The position numbers and the translations under genes are program-made. A stretch of DNA of 63,144 nt, taken from assembly GCA_009991425.1 (NCBI GenBank), contig JAACWH010000052.1:1-63144 (forward strand), in the 5' to 3' direction. This DNA comes from Leptospira sp. Its GTDB lineage: Bacteria; Spirochaetota; Leptospiria; Leptospirales; Leptospiraceae. Under the pieces are notes generated by a model, which made no database searches, had not been told where the DNA came from, and was given only the letters and a program-made list of their open reading frames with translations. Positions 33,392 to 42,284 of the stretch are shown in pieces (position 1 is the first letter of the stretch; every line of letters begins with the position of its first letter).

Positions 33392-34777
33392 ATGGAAAAT
33401 TTTGTAAAAATATCATACCTTATCGCCTCTGTATTATTTATAGTAGGTTTAAAAAATCTATCTCACCCAAGAACAGCCGTTAGAGGAAACGCCCTTGGTG
33501 CTTTGGGGATGTTTATAGCAATTCTTGTAACTCTTTTTGATAAAAATATTGTTAGCTATGAAATTATAGCAGGTGGTATTATAGTAGGTTCTCTCATTGG
33601 AATCGTCTTAGCAAAGAAAATTCAAATGACTGCTATGCCTCAACTTGTTGCTTTGCTAAATGGATTTGGTGGTATTGCATCCATTCTTGTTGCCGGCGCT
33701 GCATTGTTAGAAGCACTCGAATTAGGAAAATTAGTAGATCCTGCATTTTCTGTTTCAACTGGTTTGTCAGCTGCAATCGGTGCAGTTACATTTTCAGGCT
33801 CTATGATAGCTTTTGGAAAGTTACAAGGAATCGTAACTGAGAAAGCTGTTCGTTATCCTGGTGACCAGGTAGTAAAAGCTATCGTCCTTTTAGGAATAAT
33901 AAGTGTTGGCGGCTATTTTGTATATGAGCCAACTAATTCTGATTTGTATTGGATAATTTCTGGTATTGGAATTTTTCTTGGACTTATTTTAGTTCTGCCT
34001 ATTGGCGGTGCTGATATGCCTGTCGTAATATCTTTATTAAATTCTTATTCTGGAATTGCGGCCTCCATGAATGGATTCGTTCTTGATAACAATGTATTGA
34101 TTATATCTGGTTCTTTAGTTGGTGCATCAGGAATTATACTAACTCAAATTATGTGCAAAGCAATGAACCGATCTCTAACGAATGTATTATTTGGGGGATT
34201 TGGTCAAGTTGCAGAGGAAGTTGCTGATAGTGGTGATTTCTATTCTGGAAAAGTGAAATCAACAACTTCGGAAGAAGTCGCGATGATCTTAGACATAGCA
34301 CGAAAAGTTGTAATTGTTCCTGGTTATGGTATGGCAGTTTCTCAAGCTCAACATACAGTTAGAGATCTTTATAATTTATTAACTTCTCGAGGAATTGAAG
34401 TTGAATTCGCAATACACCCTGTCGCAGGTCGTATGCCAGGTCACATGAATGTTCTTCTTGCAGAAGCTGATATTCCGTATGATAAATTGAAAGAAATGGA
34501 TGAAATTAATCCAACCTTTGACAGCGTAGATGTAGTTATTGTGAATGGTGCTAATGATGTTACCAATCCACTTGCAAAGACAGATCCGAAAAGTCCAATC
34601 GCTGGTATGCCAATTTTAGAAGTAGGCAAAGCGGGTACTATCGTTGTTATCAAGAGATCCTTGAGTCCAGGTTTTGCAGGTGTTCCTAACCCACTTTTCA
34701 CTCAAGATAATACATTAATGCTTTTCGGAGATGGAAAGAAAGTAACTCAAGAAATCATTAACGCATTAAAAGAGTAA
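33392..34777 (+). CDS. pntB: NAD(P) transhydrogenase subunit beta
   Basis: A 461-residue subunit of the proton-translocating transhydrogenase, which uses the proton motive force to reduce NADP+ with NADH. About eight to nine N-terminal membrane helices (1-250) are followed by the NADP-binding domain III: the VVIVPGYGMAVSQAQHTVRDL loop, HPVAGRMPGHMNVLLAEA, VVIVNGANDVTNP and a conserved C-terminal KRSLSPGFAGVPNPLF. It needs the alpha-1 subunit, encoded elsewhere. Confidence 0.96.
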   Translation: MENFVKISYLIASVLFIVGLKNLSHPRTAVRGNALGALGMFIAILVTLFDKNIVSYEIIAGGIIVGSLIGIVLAKKIQMTAMPQLVALLNGFGGIASILVAGAALLEALELGKLVDPAFSVSTGLSAAIGAVTFSGSMIAFGKLQGIVTEKAVRYPGDQVVKAIVLLGIISVGGYFVYEPTNSDLYWIISGIGIFLGLILVLPIGGADMPVVISLLNSYSGIAASMNGFVLDNNVLIISGSLVGASGIILTQIMCKAMNRSLTNVLFGGFGQVAEEVADSGDFYSGKVKSTTSEEVAMILDIARKVVIVPGYGMAVSQAQHTVRDLYNLLTSRGIEVEFAIHPVAGRMPGHMNVLLAEADIPYDKLKEMDEINPTFDSVDVVIVNGANDVTNPLAKTDPKSPIAGMPILEVGKAGTIVVIKRSLSPGFAGVPNPLFTQDNTLMLFGDGKKVTQEIINALKE

Positions 34778-34785
34778 GTATTGTT

Positions 34786-35814
34786 TTATTTGCTAAGCGG
34801 AAAGAAATAGTAAAACTTTTCCATTGCAAAATTGTATTTTAAAGTAGATTCATATAAGGATCTCACTTCAGTTGCTCTAGTTGAATCTTGGTTAATATAT
34901 TCTAAGGAATATTTATCTGCTAGAGCCATTTTATTTAATTTTATCAATATATTTAAATATTTTTTCCTATCTTCATCAGTTGCGAGTCCTGATTCTACAA
35001 TATCTTTCCAGATAGATTCTGATTGATTCTCTTGCATAAGAAAGTCATAAGATTGGGCTAGTATCCTTTTAGAAGAAATAGGAAGATTGCGTTCTTTGTC
35101 TATTAATTGGATAACTTTTTGATAATCTTGCCTTGATTCAAAAATTAAATCAGTAAATAAATATTTTACTTCAGAATTTTTACCATCATCTTTATATAAT
35201 TTTTCTGCATTCTTATAGGCAGAGTCCATTTTGTTTAATTTTCTATCTATTTGAATTAAAAGAATCTTTGCATCTGTAAAATTAGCTTTCTGTTCGATAG
35301 CCTTAGTTATGGCTAAGCGTGCTTGTTCATACTCACCTAACATATAATGAGCAATAGCTAAATTATTAAAGTAATGTGGGTTAAATGGAGAAAGTTCAAC
35401 AGCTACTTTAAAAGCTTCTTTACTACGGTTCCAATCTGACCAGATTCCATAAACCATTCCGATAAGATAGTAAGCAGCTTCATGTTTTGCATTGATTGCT
35501 AGGGTAGTTTTTAAATCTGATTCTGATAAATTAAGTTGTTTCTTTGTAAAATTAACAGCTGATCTTAAATAGAAAAACTCATCTGTTGTGCTTTGCAATA
35601 ACTCATATTCTTTTAATTTCTTTTCAGCTTGAGGTAATCTCTTCCATCTTAAAAAGTTAATTACATCACGGCCTATCTTTTGTAATTCCAATTTCATGGT
35701 TGGATCTAGATCATCCTGTTTAGAAAAACCTGAAAGACCTTTAATTTCTTGAGATGAAATATTAGTGAATGTTAAGAAAAAAATAATTATATAGATGAAT
35801 GTGTTTCTAACCAT
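34786..35814 (-). CDS. Exported TPR-repeat protein
   Basis: A 342-residue protein with a signal sequence (residues about 1-21) and TPR units, clearest at about 105-210 (AYYLIGMVYGIWSDWNRSKEAF, HYFNNLAIAHYMLGEYEQAR). It is probably a periplasmic or secreted scaffold. Its start lies inside the SpsF/PseG-like gene (28-base overlap), making it the last gene of a minus-strand chain that starts near lysC. The partner is unknown. Confidence 0.8.
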   Translation of the reverse strand: MVRNTFIYIIIFFLTFTNISSQEIKGLSGFSKQDDLDPTMKLELQKIGRDVINFLRWKRLPQAEKKLKEYELLQSTTDEFFYLRSAVNFTKKQLNLSESDLKTTLAINAKHEAAYYLIGMVYGIWSDWNRSKEAFKVAVELSPFNPHYFNNLAIAHYMLGEYEQARLAITKAIEQKANFTDAKILLIQIDRKLNKMDSAYKNAEKLYKDDGKNSEVKYLFTDLIFESRQDYQKVIQLIDKERNLPISSKRILAQSYDFLMQENQSESIWKDIVESGLATDEDRKKYLNILIKLNKMALADKYSLEYINQDSTRATEVRSLYESTLKYNFAMEKFYYFFPLSK

Positions 35815-37430
35815 TGAACGATCCTTTTATGAGCAGTGTTTTTTAAAATTGGATATACATTTGTAAATTCTTCGAATTCTAATTGTTTGTTTACATCACC
35901 AAGAAATGGAACTGACCATATATCCTTAAGATGCTTACTAAGCATAGAATGGTAATCTCCCATAGAATAGGAAGCAAGTTTCTTGCGTAAATACATCGCC
36001 TCCATAAGACCTTGACCAAAATAAGATAAAAATAGATCAGCATGCTTTAGAAAATTCCACCATAGCTTCTTTGTAATTCTTGATTCATAATAAATATGAA
36101 TCGAATCTGATTGATAGCCACCTATTCTTAGAATTTTATAATCCGAAAAATTGTTTAATAAAAAGGCATCTAATCTCGATGAAAGAATTTTATCTAAATT
36201 TCCCGCATAACAAAGTATAGTTTTATTTTGGAAAATTCTATTTTGAATTTTAGTCTTATTTTCATTATTTTGAATTTCTTTTAATACTTCATCAGCAATA
36301 GGCGAAATCAAAATTTCTGGCTCTTCCTCCCATCCAAATGAATCGGGATGCGGCAATAAATCTAAAAAACCATTATCTGATAGACCTTGTTTAGATTTAA
36401 AAATTTTTCTATCATTTGAAAGTTCATCTATGCGTAGCATAGGAGATTGAAATTTTTCATTTTGGAAATCTTCTCTCGAATCAATTATATAAAAATCGTA
36501 ACCTTCAGAAATTTTCTCACTATTGAATTGCATATGCACTGTATAACCTAAAATTACTAATTGCGTTGATAGTATTGTCATACGTTCCCAGTGACCTGAA
36601 CCATGACTTATTGGATTACCAATTATAATTAAAATAGATTTCTTCTGAAGAAGTTCTGGTTTTGGTAAATTGAACTTAATTTGTTGAACTTTTTGATTTT
36701 TAAGAAACAATTCAGAATTTCTTTTTACCAAATAAGAAATTTCGTAGGCTCCAAATTTTTTATTATTAAAGATTGTGATCGATTCATCATAAATCTCAAG
36801 TAATGTTTCATAATCTAATTCTTCATCGAAGGTTAATCTGAGATTACCAATAGTTTCAGGAAATGGAGAGGGAAGTTTAATAATATTGAACTCTTGAGGA
36901 TTTTCTTTTATGTGAAGACTAACGTGTTCGAAATGTCTTTCTTCCATAATAAAAGAGTTATTTTCTAAAGCTTCTTTAGAAAAAGATTCAATTCCCATTC
37001 CTAATGGCAATGGCGAATAGTACATAAGATCTATTTTCTTATTAAAGTAATATGATAGTTTCCATGCTTCTACAATAGTTTCAATTGCCTTAATATCGAC
37101 AAAAGGATTATCTCCCGTTAATCGCAAAATTACATTCGCTTGAAAATAAGTAGCAGCATCTATATATCTTTTACGGACATTGTTTAGATCACCTTCAAAA
37201 TAAAGAAAGGACTTATCTTGCAAATACTCTTTCAACAAGTGATCTTCATTAGGAATCAGAAAAATAATTTGTTCTTTTTCGAGTATTTGATTCAATCTTG
37301 AATGAATATGTTCTAATAGACTCATTCCATTTTGTGGAATTTGTTTTAATATTTTATTAGGATACCGAGTGGATCCTAATCGAGCTTGGATAAATGCAAA
37401 TATTTTAGGAATTGAAAGTATACCATTCAT
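35787..37430 (-). CDS. Fusion of SpsF-like cytidylyltransferase and PseG-like glycosyltransferase domains
   Basis: A 547-residue protein with two domains. Residues about 8-240 form a SpsF/NeuA-like nucleotidyltransferase (FIQARLGSTRYPNKIL, LTGDNPFVDIKAIE), a fold that activates sugar acids with CMP or CTP. Residues about 265-535 resemble the GT-B type of PseG/SpsG, beginning with ILIIIGNPISHGSGHWERM and containing a C-terminal LFLSYFGQGLMEAMYL loop. It probably makes a surface or flagellar glycan. It overlaps the radical SAM gene by 26 bases and the TPR gene by 28. Confidence 0.75.
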   Translation of the reverse strand: MNGILSIPKIFAFIQARLGSTRYPNKILKQIPQNGMSLLEHIHSRLNQILEKEQIIFLIPNEDHLLKEYLQDKSFLYFEGDLNNVRKRYIDAATYFQANVILRLTGDNPFVDIKAIETIVEAWKLSYYFNKKIDLMYYSPLPLGMGIESFSKEALENNSFIMEERHFEHVSLHIKENPQEFNIIKLPSPFPETIGNLRLTFDEELDYETLLEIYDESITIFNNKKFGAYEISYLVKRNSELFLKNQKVQQIKFNLPKPELLQKKSILIIIGNPISHGSGHWERMTILSTQLVILGYTVHMQFNSEKISEGYDFYIIDSREDFQNEKFQSPMLRIDELSNDRKIFKSKQGLSDNGFLDLLPHPDSFGWEEEPEILISPIADEVLKEIQNNENKTKIQNRIFQNKTILCYAGNLDKILSSRLDAFLLNNFSDYKILRIGGYQSDSIHIYYESRITKKLWWNFLKHADLFLSYFGQGLMEAMYLRKKLASYSMGDYHSMLSKHLKDIWSVPFLGDVNKQLEFEEFTNVYPILKNTAHKRIVQWLETHSSI

Positions 37431-38937
37431 CGCAATTTAAGCAAGGAAGCCCTGTCTCATCATGCTTACCTAAAATAGATTTTTGAAAATTAATGTGAGG
37501 GCTCTTCCAAATTTCTTCCAAAGAATTATTTTTTATATTACCTATTGGTTTAATTTTTTTTTCATTAACAACTTGTTTGCACAACGATACATCTCCATTT
37601 GCATGGATATAGAAATCTCTAGCTAGATGCCAACAGAATTCTCTCATTAATGGAGTTAAGTCACTCACTCTCTTCTCTTCTAAAGAACCTGCGTAACTAT
37701 TGTACTTTTGGAAAATTACATTAATTTTCTTTTTCTCGAAAAAAGTAAAATAGCTATCTACCTCATCTTCAACTTCGAGTATTTTAAGTATTTGGGCATG
37801 AATATTTTGAATAGGCAACAAAGTAATTAGATTATCAATATTTTGTAATACTTTCTTTAGTAATTTCTTTCCATAAATAGAATTATATCGATCTTCTTTT
37901 AATGTTGTTAAATTGATTATGATTGTTAACTTATTTTTTTCATTTTCAGAAAGTAATTCTATACAATTAAACAATTTATCTTCGTGTTCAGATAAAGAAG
38001 TTTCTATTATCAATTCAGCGAGATTATTTAAAGATAGTAATTCATGAATGATTTTGGAAAAATCTTCATGGAGAAGAGGCTCGCCCATTCCACCAATACA
38101 AATAGTAAATTTAGATTCTATACCTGAGAGTTTAGATTTTAAATCTAAAATTTCATCATAAGAAAATTTTGATCCATCTAAGGTATTTTCAGTGTATTGC
38201 CTTGGACAGAATGTACATTTCAATTCACAACCTCGAAATAATTCTAGTTCTATCCAAGAAGGTGAACTTCGGTATAAATTAGAATTCTCATGGATGAAGC
38301 TAAGTAATTTCGAATAGGGAAAGTCTTTAGACTTTCCAAATATTTCTGAAACTAAAACTTGTGCCCTTGGTTCATTCGGACACAGATTCAATCTATACTG
38401 TCTAAGATCTGGATGTTCAAAAAATATTTCTACATCATAATTGTTTATATTTTTTAAAAAGAAGTCATGAACACTTTGATTTAATCCATTGGGCAAGGAT
38501 TGAACAAATTCTCTAGTCAAAATTCTCGGAATGATTCCCTCAGGCAAATTTTCACTATATGAATATTGACTCAGAAATTTTTTATGTCTTTGCCATATAT
38601 TCTTTGTTAATTCCACATCTAATAATGGCGCAAGTCCGTTAAAATAAAGAAAGCATACCTCATCCCAATCTTCATTTGCACTTTTAGAAGAAGGTAGCTC
38701 TGAATTAACTTTATTTAAAAATTCAAACTCTGAATCTGATTTTAGTTCCTTGAATCCAAAAATATTTTGATTTGAAAGAAATAGAATTTCTGGAAATAAA
38801 CTTCTAATTTTACTTTGAAAGACTTCTAAGTATTGATCTTTAAATTTTAAAAAGGAAGTATTTTCTTTGTAGAATAAAAATGTCTCTTTATCTAAATACA
38901 AACATGCATAAGATGGATTGTATTCTAGTTGTGTCAT
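37405..38937 (-). CDS. Radical SAM / SPASM protein (spiro-SPASM-like)
   Basis: A 510-residue protein. Residues about 1-210 look like a nucleotidyltransferase-type domain (DEVCFLYFNGLAPLLDVELT, DLRQYRLNLC). The radical SAM core begins near 230 with ELFRGCELKCTFCPRQ, the CxxxCxxC cluster site. A SPASM-type C terminus (CWHLARDFYIHANGDVSLCK, later CLNC) carries extra cluster cysteines. This layout matches, from memory, the spirochaete 'spiro-SPASM' family of unknown reaction. Neighbours suggest a role in modifying a glycan or protein linked to the SpsF/PseG-like protein. Confidence 0.8.
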   Translation of the reverse strand: MTQLEYNPSYACLYLDKETFLFYKENTSFLKFKDQYLEVFQSKIRSLFPEILFLSNQNIFGFKELKSDSEFEFLNKVNSELPSSKSANEDWDEVCFLYFNGLAPLLDVELTKNIWQRHKKFLSQYSYSENLPEGIIPRILTREFVQSLPNGLNQSVHDFFLKNINNYDVEIFFEHPDLRQYRLNLCPNEPRAQVLVSEIFGKSKDFPYSKLLSFIHENSNLYRSSPSWIELELFRGCELKCTFCPRQYTENTLDGSKFSYDEILDLKSKLSGIESKFTICIGGMGEPLLHEDFSKIIHELLSLNNLAELIIETSLSEHEDKLFNCIELLSENEKNKLTIIINLTTLKEDRYNSIYGKKLLKKVLQNIDNLITLLPIQNIHAQILKILEVEDEVDSYFTFFEKKKINVIFQKYNSYAGSLEEKRVSDLTPLMREFCWHLARDFYIHANGDVSLCKQVVNEKKIKPIGNIKNNSLEEIWKSPHINFQKSILGKHDETGLPCLNCDEWYTFNS

Positions 38938-39968
38938 TAATCTAAATTATAAATCTCTTCTTGAATTTTTATATTGTGCTCTTTATTGTATGTCGGGTCA
39001 TACGTTGTAATTGAAATCTGAGTTCTCATAGAATCTAACCAATCTTCAAAGGCCTTCTGCTCTTTATCTCGGTAAAGAACATTTTGAATACCTCGTCTAA
39101 CACTGTCTATTGGTGTAGCCCTCAGTCCTTCTATCATAAGTATACAATATCTTTTTCTTTCATCACGGTAAATTTCAGAAATTTTATTTTCTTTAGTCTT
39201 AGAAGTAATTGAAGCTAGAATTGAACTTTGCTTGAATAATTCAAAGGCTGCAATCCAATTCACAAAACCACCAGAAGCTTTGTATCTAGAGTCATTTCTT
39301 GGTCCACTAGCAATCAATCTAAATAAACTAGGGTCTTTAATTACTTTTGTACGAATTTCGGTTATTTCTTTGTATACTCGGGATTCTTCATCAATGGAAG
39401 AGTCCTTAGGAGCAATAGCAATCTCTCTAAATTTTACTTCGAATCCAACTTTTGCTTTATTCTTTGCATACCAGGATCGGATTTCTTGTTCGGATGGAAG
39501 AGGAGTAGAAACTCGTATCTGAAGTAGCTGCCCTTTCTTAATTTGGTAAGGCAAATCTTGGATCCACTGATCATAGCTCATAGATGTTTGAGAGGGAATC
39601 GCTTTTTTGAATTGCTCCAAATCAGTAATTCCCATTGATTCCATTCGTTTTTCTACTTCAGCTTCTATCCGTTTTTCATTGATTTGAACAGATTCTTCTT
39701 CAGCTACTATGTCTACAATAAGTCTATCAATTAAAAAATCGATAACCTGGCTTCTTAAAGATTGCTTCTTTCTACTAGGGGGTGCAAATTTAGAGATGAC
39801 TTTATATCTTTCTACACCGTTTTCATAATCGATTTGGCTAATGGAAAAATTTCCAACGATAGCAATAATTTGATTTAAAGACTCTCGTTTAGCAGCGATT
39901 AGCATCGAATTACCTACAAGGCATAGAAAAATTAATAATGAGATTATCTTTATTTTTCTATGTTTCAT
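38937..39968 (-). CDS. SurA-like periplasmic chaperone / peptidyl-prolyl isomerase
   Basis: A 343-residue exported protein with signal peptide (about 1-26), a SurA N-terminal-like helical domain (LRSQVIDFLIDRLIVDIVAEEE, residues about 68-170) and a parvulin-like region (VKFREIAIAPKD, SGGFVNWIAAFEL, residues about 180-290). SurA proteins escort outer-membrane proteins across the periplasm. It adjoins the radical SAM gene with its stop codon overlapping by one base. Whether the isomerase site is active cannot be told from the sequence alone. Confidence 0.85.
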   Translation of the reverse strand: MKHRKIKIISLLIFLCLVGNSMLIAAKRESLNQIIAIVGNFSISQIDYENGVERYKVISKFAPPSRKKQSLRSQVIDFLIDRLIVDIVAEEESVQINEKRIEAEVEKRMESMGITDLEQFKKAIPSQTSMSYDQWIQDLPYQIKKGQLLQIRVSTPLPSEQEIRSWYAKNKAKVGFEVKFREIAIAPKDSSIDEESRVYKEITEIRTKVIKDPSLFRLIASGPRNDSRYKASGGFVNWIAAFELFKQSSILASITSKTKENKISEIYRDERKRYCILMIEGLRATPIDSVRRGIQNVLYRDKEQKAFEDWLDSMRTQISITTYDPTYNKEHNIKIQEEIYNLD

Positions 39969-39979
39969 AATAGTTTAAT

Positions 39980-41197
39980 TCAATTCCCTAATCCAAAAGC
40001 AGTGTGAACCGCTTGTAGACCTTCTCTAGATTTTGATTGAGGGACTACGCAAGAAATTTTAATTTCAGAAGTGGATATCATCAATATGTTGACTCCCTCC
40101 GTTGCTAATGCCTGGAACATCTGAGCAGCAACTCCCACATGTGATTTCATACCAACTCCAACAGCCGAAAGTATAGCAATGTCATCATCAATTTCTAAAT
40201 TGCCCGATGAAAGTTTTTTCTTTAAATCCTCTACAACAATTTTCGTAGTTGGTATATCTTTTTTAGAAATTGTGAATGAAATAGTATTCACTCCATCGCG
40301 GGGTGATGATTGAACAATTACATCTACTATAATATCTTTATTTGATAAGGCAGAGAATAATTCTGCTGCTATCCCAGGTTGGTCTTTTACATCAGGTATA
40401 GTAACACGTGCTTGGTCATTTTTTACGGTTACTCCACTTACTTTCATTTTTTCCATAATTTTATCCTCACTTACAACCAAAGTTCCTGGTTCTCTATGAA
40501 AACTACTTCTCACATGAATCGTGACTCCATAATTCATAGCCAATTCAACTGATCTAGAATGCAATACTCCAGCACCTAAGGATGCAAGCTCCAACATCTC
40601 TTCATAAGTGATTTGCTTAAGCATTCTTGCTTCTGGCACTTTGTTGGGATCAGTTGTATACACTCCATTTACATCAGTGTATATTTCACATTCATCTGCA
40701 CCCAAAGCTGCGGCAATTGCAACGGCCGTTGTGTCTGATCCACCCCTGCCTAAAGTAGTGATATTTTCATCTTTATCGATGCCTTGGAATCCAGCAATGA
40801 TAGCGACTTTTCTTTCTTGAAAAGCATGATCTATTCTAGTTCTATCAATAGAATCAATTTTAGCATTAGAATGATTTCCATCTGTTAACATTTTTATCTG
40901 AAAACCTGTGAAAGATTTTGCAGGAACCCCTATAGATTCTAAAGCCATAGCCAAAAGTGCAACAGAAACTTGCTCCCCAGTAGAAAGAAGCATGTCCATC
41001 TCTCGTTTGGGAGGATTATCTGTAATTTGGTCAGCTAAATCGACAAGAATGTCAGTAGTATGTCCCATTGCGGAGACAACCACAGCTACATTGTCCCCAT
41101 TTTCAAAATATGATTTAATTCGATTGGCTACATTTTTAATTTTCGTAGTATCGCCGACGGAAGTTCCGCCGTATTTTTGAACAATTGTCTTTGCCAT
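39980..41197 (-). CDS. lysC: Aspartate kinase
   Basis: A 405-residue monofunctional aspartokinase, the entry to lysine, threonine and methionine synthesis. The N-terminal kinase has [11 protein letters not shown] and [16 protein letters not shown]; the C-terminal half has two ACT domains ([15 protein letters not shown] and [17 protein letters not shown]) that bind allosteric amino acids. It heads the minus-strand chain ending at the TPR gene and may share its promoter. Confidence 0.96.
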   Translation of the reverse strand: MAKTIVQKYGGTSVGDTTKIKNVANRIKSYFENGDNVAVVVSAMGHTTDILVDLADQITDNPPKREMDMLLSTGEQVSVALLAMALESIGVPAKSFTGFQIKMLTDGNHSNAKIDSIDRTRIDHAFQERKVAIIAGFQGIDKDENITTLGRGGSDTTAVAIAAALGADECEIYTDVNGVYTTDPNKVPEARMLKQITYEEMLELASLGAGVLHSRSVELAMNYGVTIHVRSSFHREPGTLVVSEDKIMEKMKVSGVTVKNDQARVTIPDVKDQPGIAAELFSALSNKDIIVDVIVQSSPRDGVNTISFTISKKDIPTTKIVVEDLKKKLSSGNLEIDDDIAILSAVGVGMKSHVGVAAQMFQALATEGVNILMISTSEIKISCVVPQSKSREGLQAVHTAFGLGN

Positions 41198-41305
41198 TCA
41201 GTTAAGATTCTCTACTGCTATGATTTTTTTCTATTTTGCTCTAGCAAGTAGATTATTTTTGCAACATTTTCCCATAAATTTACTCGTATATAGCAGAGGT
41301 AGAGA

Positions 41306-42271
41306 ATGAATTCTTCAACTACAGTAGCACCCATTGTAAAACAAAAGACACCTATATTATTTTTAACTATCTTTTTCTTAGTAGAAGCAACCGTATTATT
41401 TGTGTTCACAGTTGAATTCCAATGGCATCTTTTAGGTTTAGCTGTTGGTATGTATTACCTAAGAATGTTTGGAATTACAGCAGGTTATCATAGATATTTT
41501 TCCCATAATGCTTTCAAGACCTCGAGGGTATTTCAATTTATTCTTGGTTGGATTGGTGCTATGTCCATGCAGAAAGGACCTCTTTGGTGGGCAGCTCATC
41601 ATAGAAACCACCATAGATATTCCGATACTGAATTAGATATCCATTCACCAAAACAAAAAGGCTTCTGGTATTCTCATATGATTTGGTTCTTGAAAGATGA
41701 TTATAATGATTATGACTCTCGTATAATTAAAGATTATTATAAATATCCAGAAATGGTTTGGTTGGATAGATACAATTGGATTCCTCCTTTAACTTATGCT
41801 ATTGGATTATATTTAATTGGTGGATGGGCTTGGTTAGTTTATGGGTATGCTGTTTCAACTTTTTTCCTTGGACATGGTACTTGGGCAATCAACTCTCTAG
41901 CGCATGTTATAGGTTCAAGAAGATATGATACAAAAGATGACAGTAGAAATAATTTCTTTCTAGCTATAATAACTATGGGTGAAGGATGGCATAACAACCA
42001 CCACCACTATGCACACTCAGCCAACCAAGGTTTCTTTTGGTATGAAATTGATTTATCATATTATATCTTAAGGTTTTTAAGTATGTTTGGAATCGTGTGG
42101 GATCTAAAAATGCCTCCTTTAAAAATTATTGAAGAAGGCAAAGCAAAGGATCGCTTGAAGAAATTATCAAAATCGAAAAAGTCTAATCCCGAAAAAGCAA
42201 ATAGCGAAGGTAATTGGATTCCCCAAGGTATGAAACCTGATATGGTTAATGCTTCTATCGCGGAAGGATAA
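41306..42271 (+). CDS. Fatty-acid / acyl-CoA delta-9 desaturase
   Basis: A 321-residue membrane di-iron desaturase. The three histidine boxes are intact: HRYFSH in the first, HRNHHRYSDT in the second, and WHNNHHHYAHSANQGFFWYE in the third. Hydrophobic helices surround them. The product introduces a cis double bond into acyl chains (usually acyl-CoA in this family) and adjusts membrane fluidity. It is divergent from lysC. The family matches eukaryotic stearoyl-CoA desaturase, which is common in such bacteria. Confidence 0.94.
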   Translation: MNSSTTVAPIVKQKTPILFLTIFFLVEATVLFVFTVEFQWHLLGLAVGMYYLRMFGITAGYHRYFSHNAFKTSRVFQFILGWIGAMSMQKGPLWWAAHHRNHHRYSDTELDIHSPKQKGFWYSHMIWFLKDDYNDYDSRIIKDYYKYPEMVWLDRYNWIPPLTYAIGLYLIGGWAWLVYGYAVSTFFLGHGTWAINSLAHVIGSRRYDTKDDSRNNFFLAIITMGEGWHNNHHHYAHSANQGFFWYEIDLSYYILRFLSMFGIVWDLKMPPLKIIEEGKAKDRLKKLSKSKKSNPEKANSEGNWIPQGMKPDMVNASIAEG

Positions 42272-42284
42272 TTTTATAGAAATA

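Noticed and set aside
41218..41409. Minus-strand 63-codon frame before lysC
   Set aside because: It overlaps the start of the desaturase gene and lacks a ribosome site.
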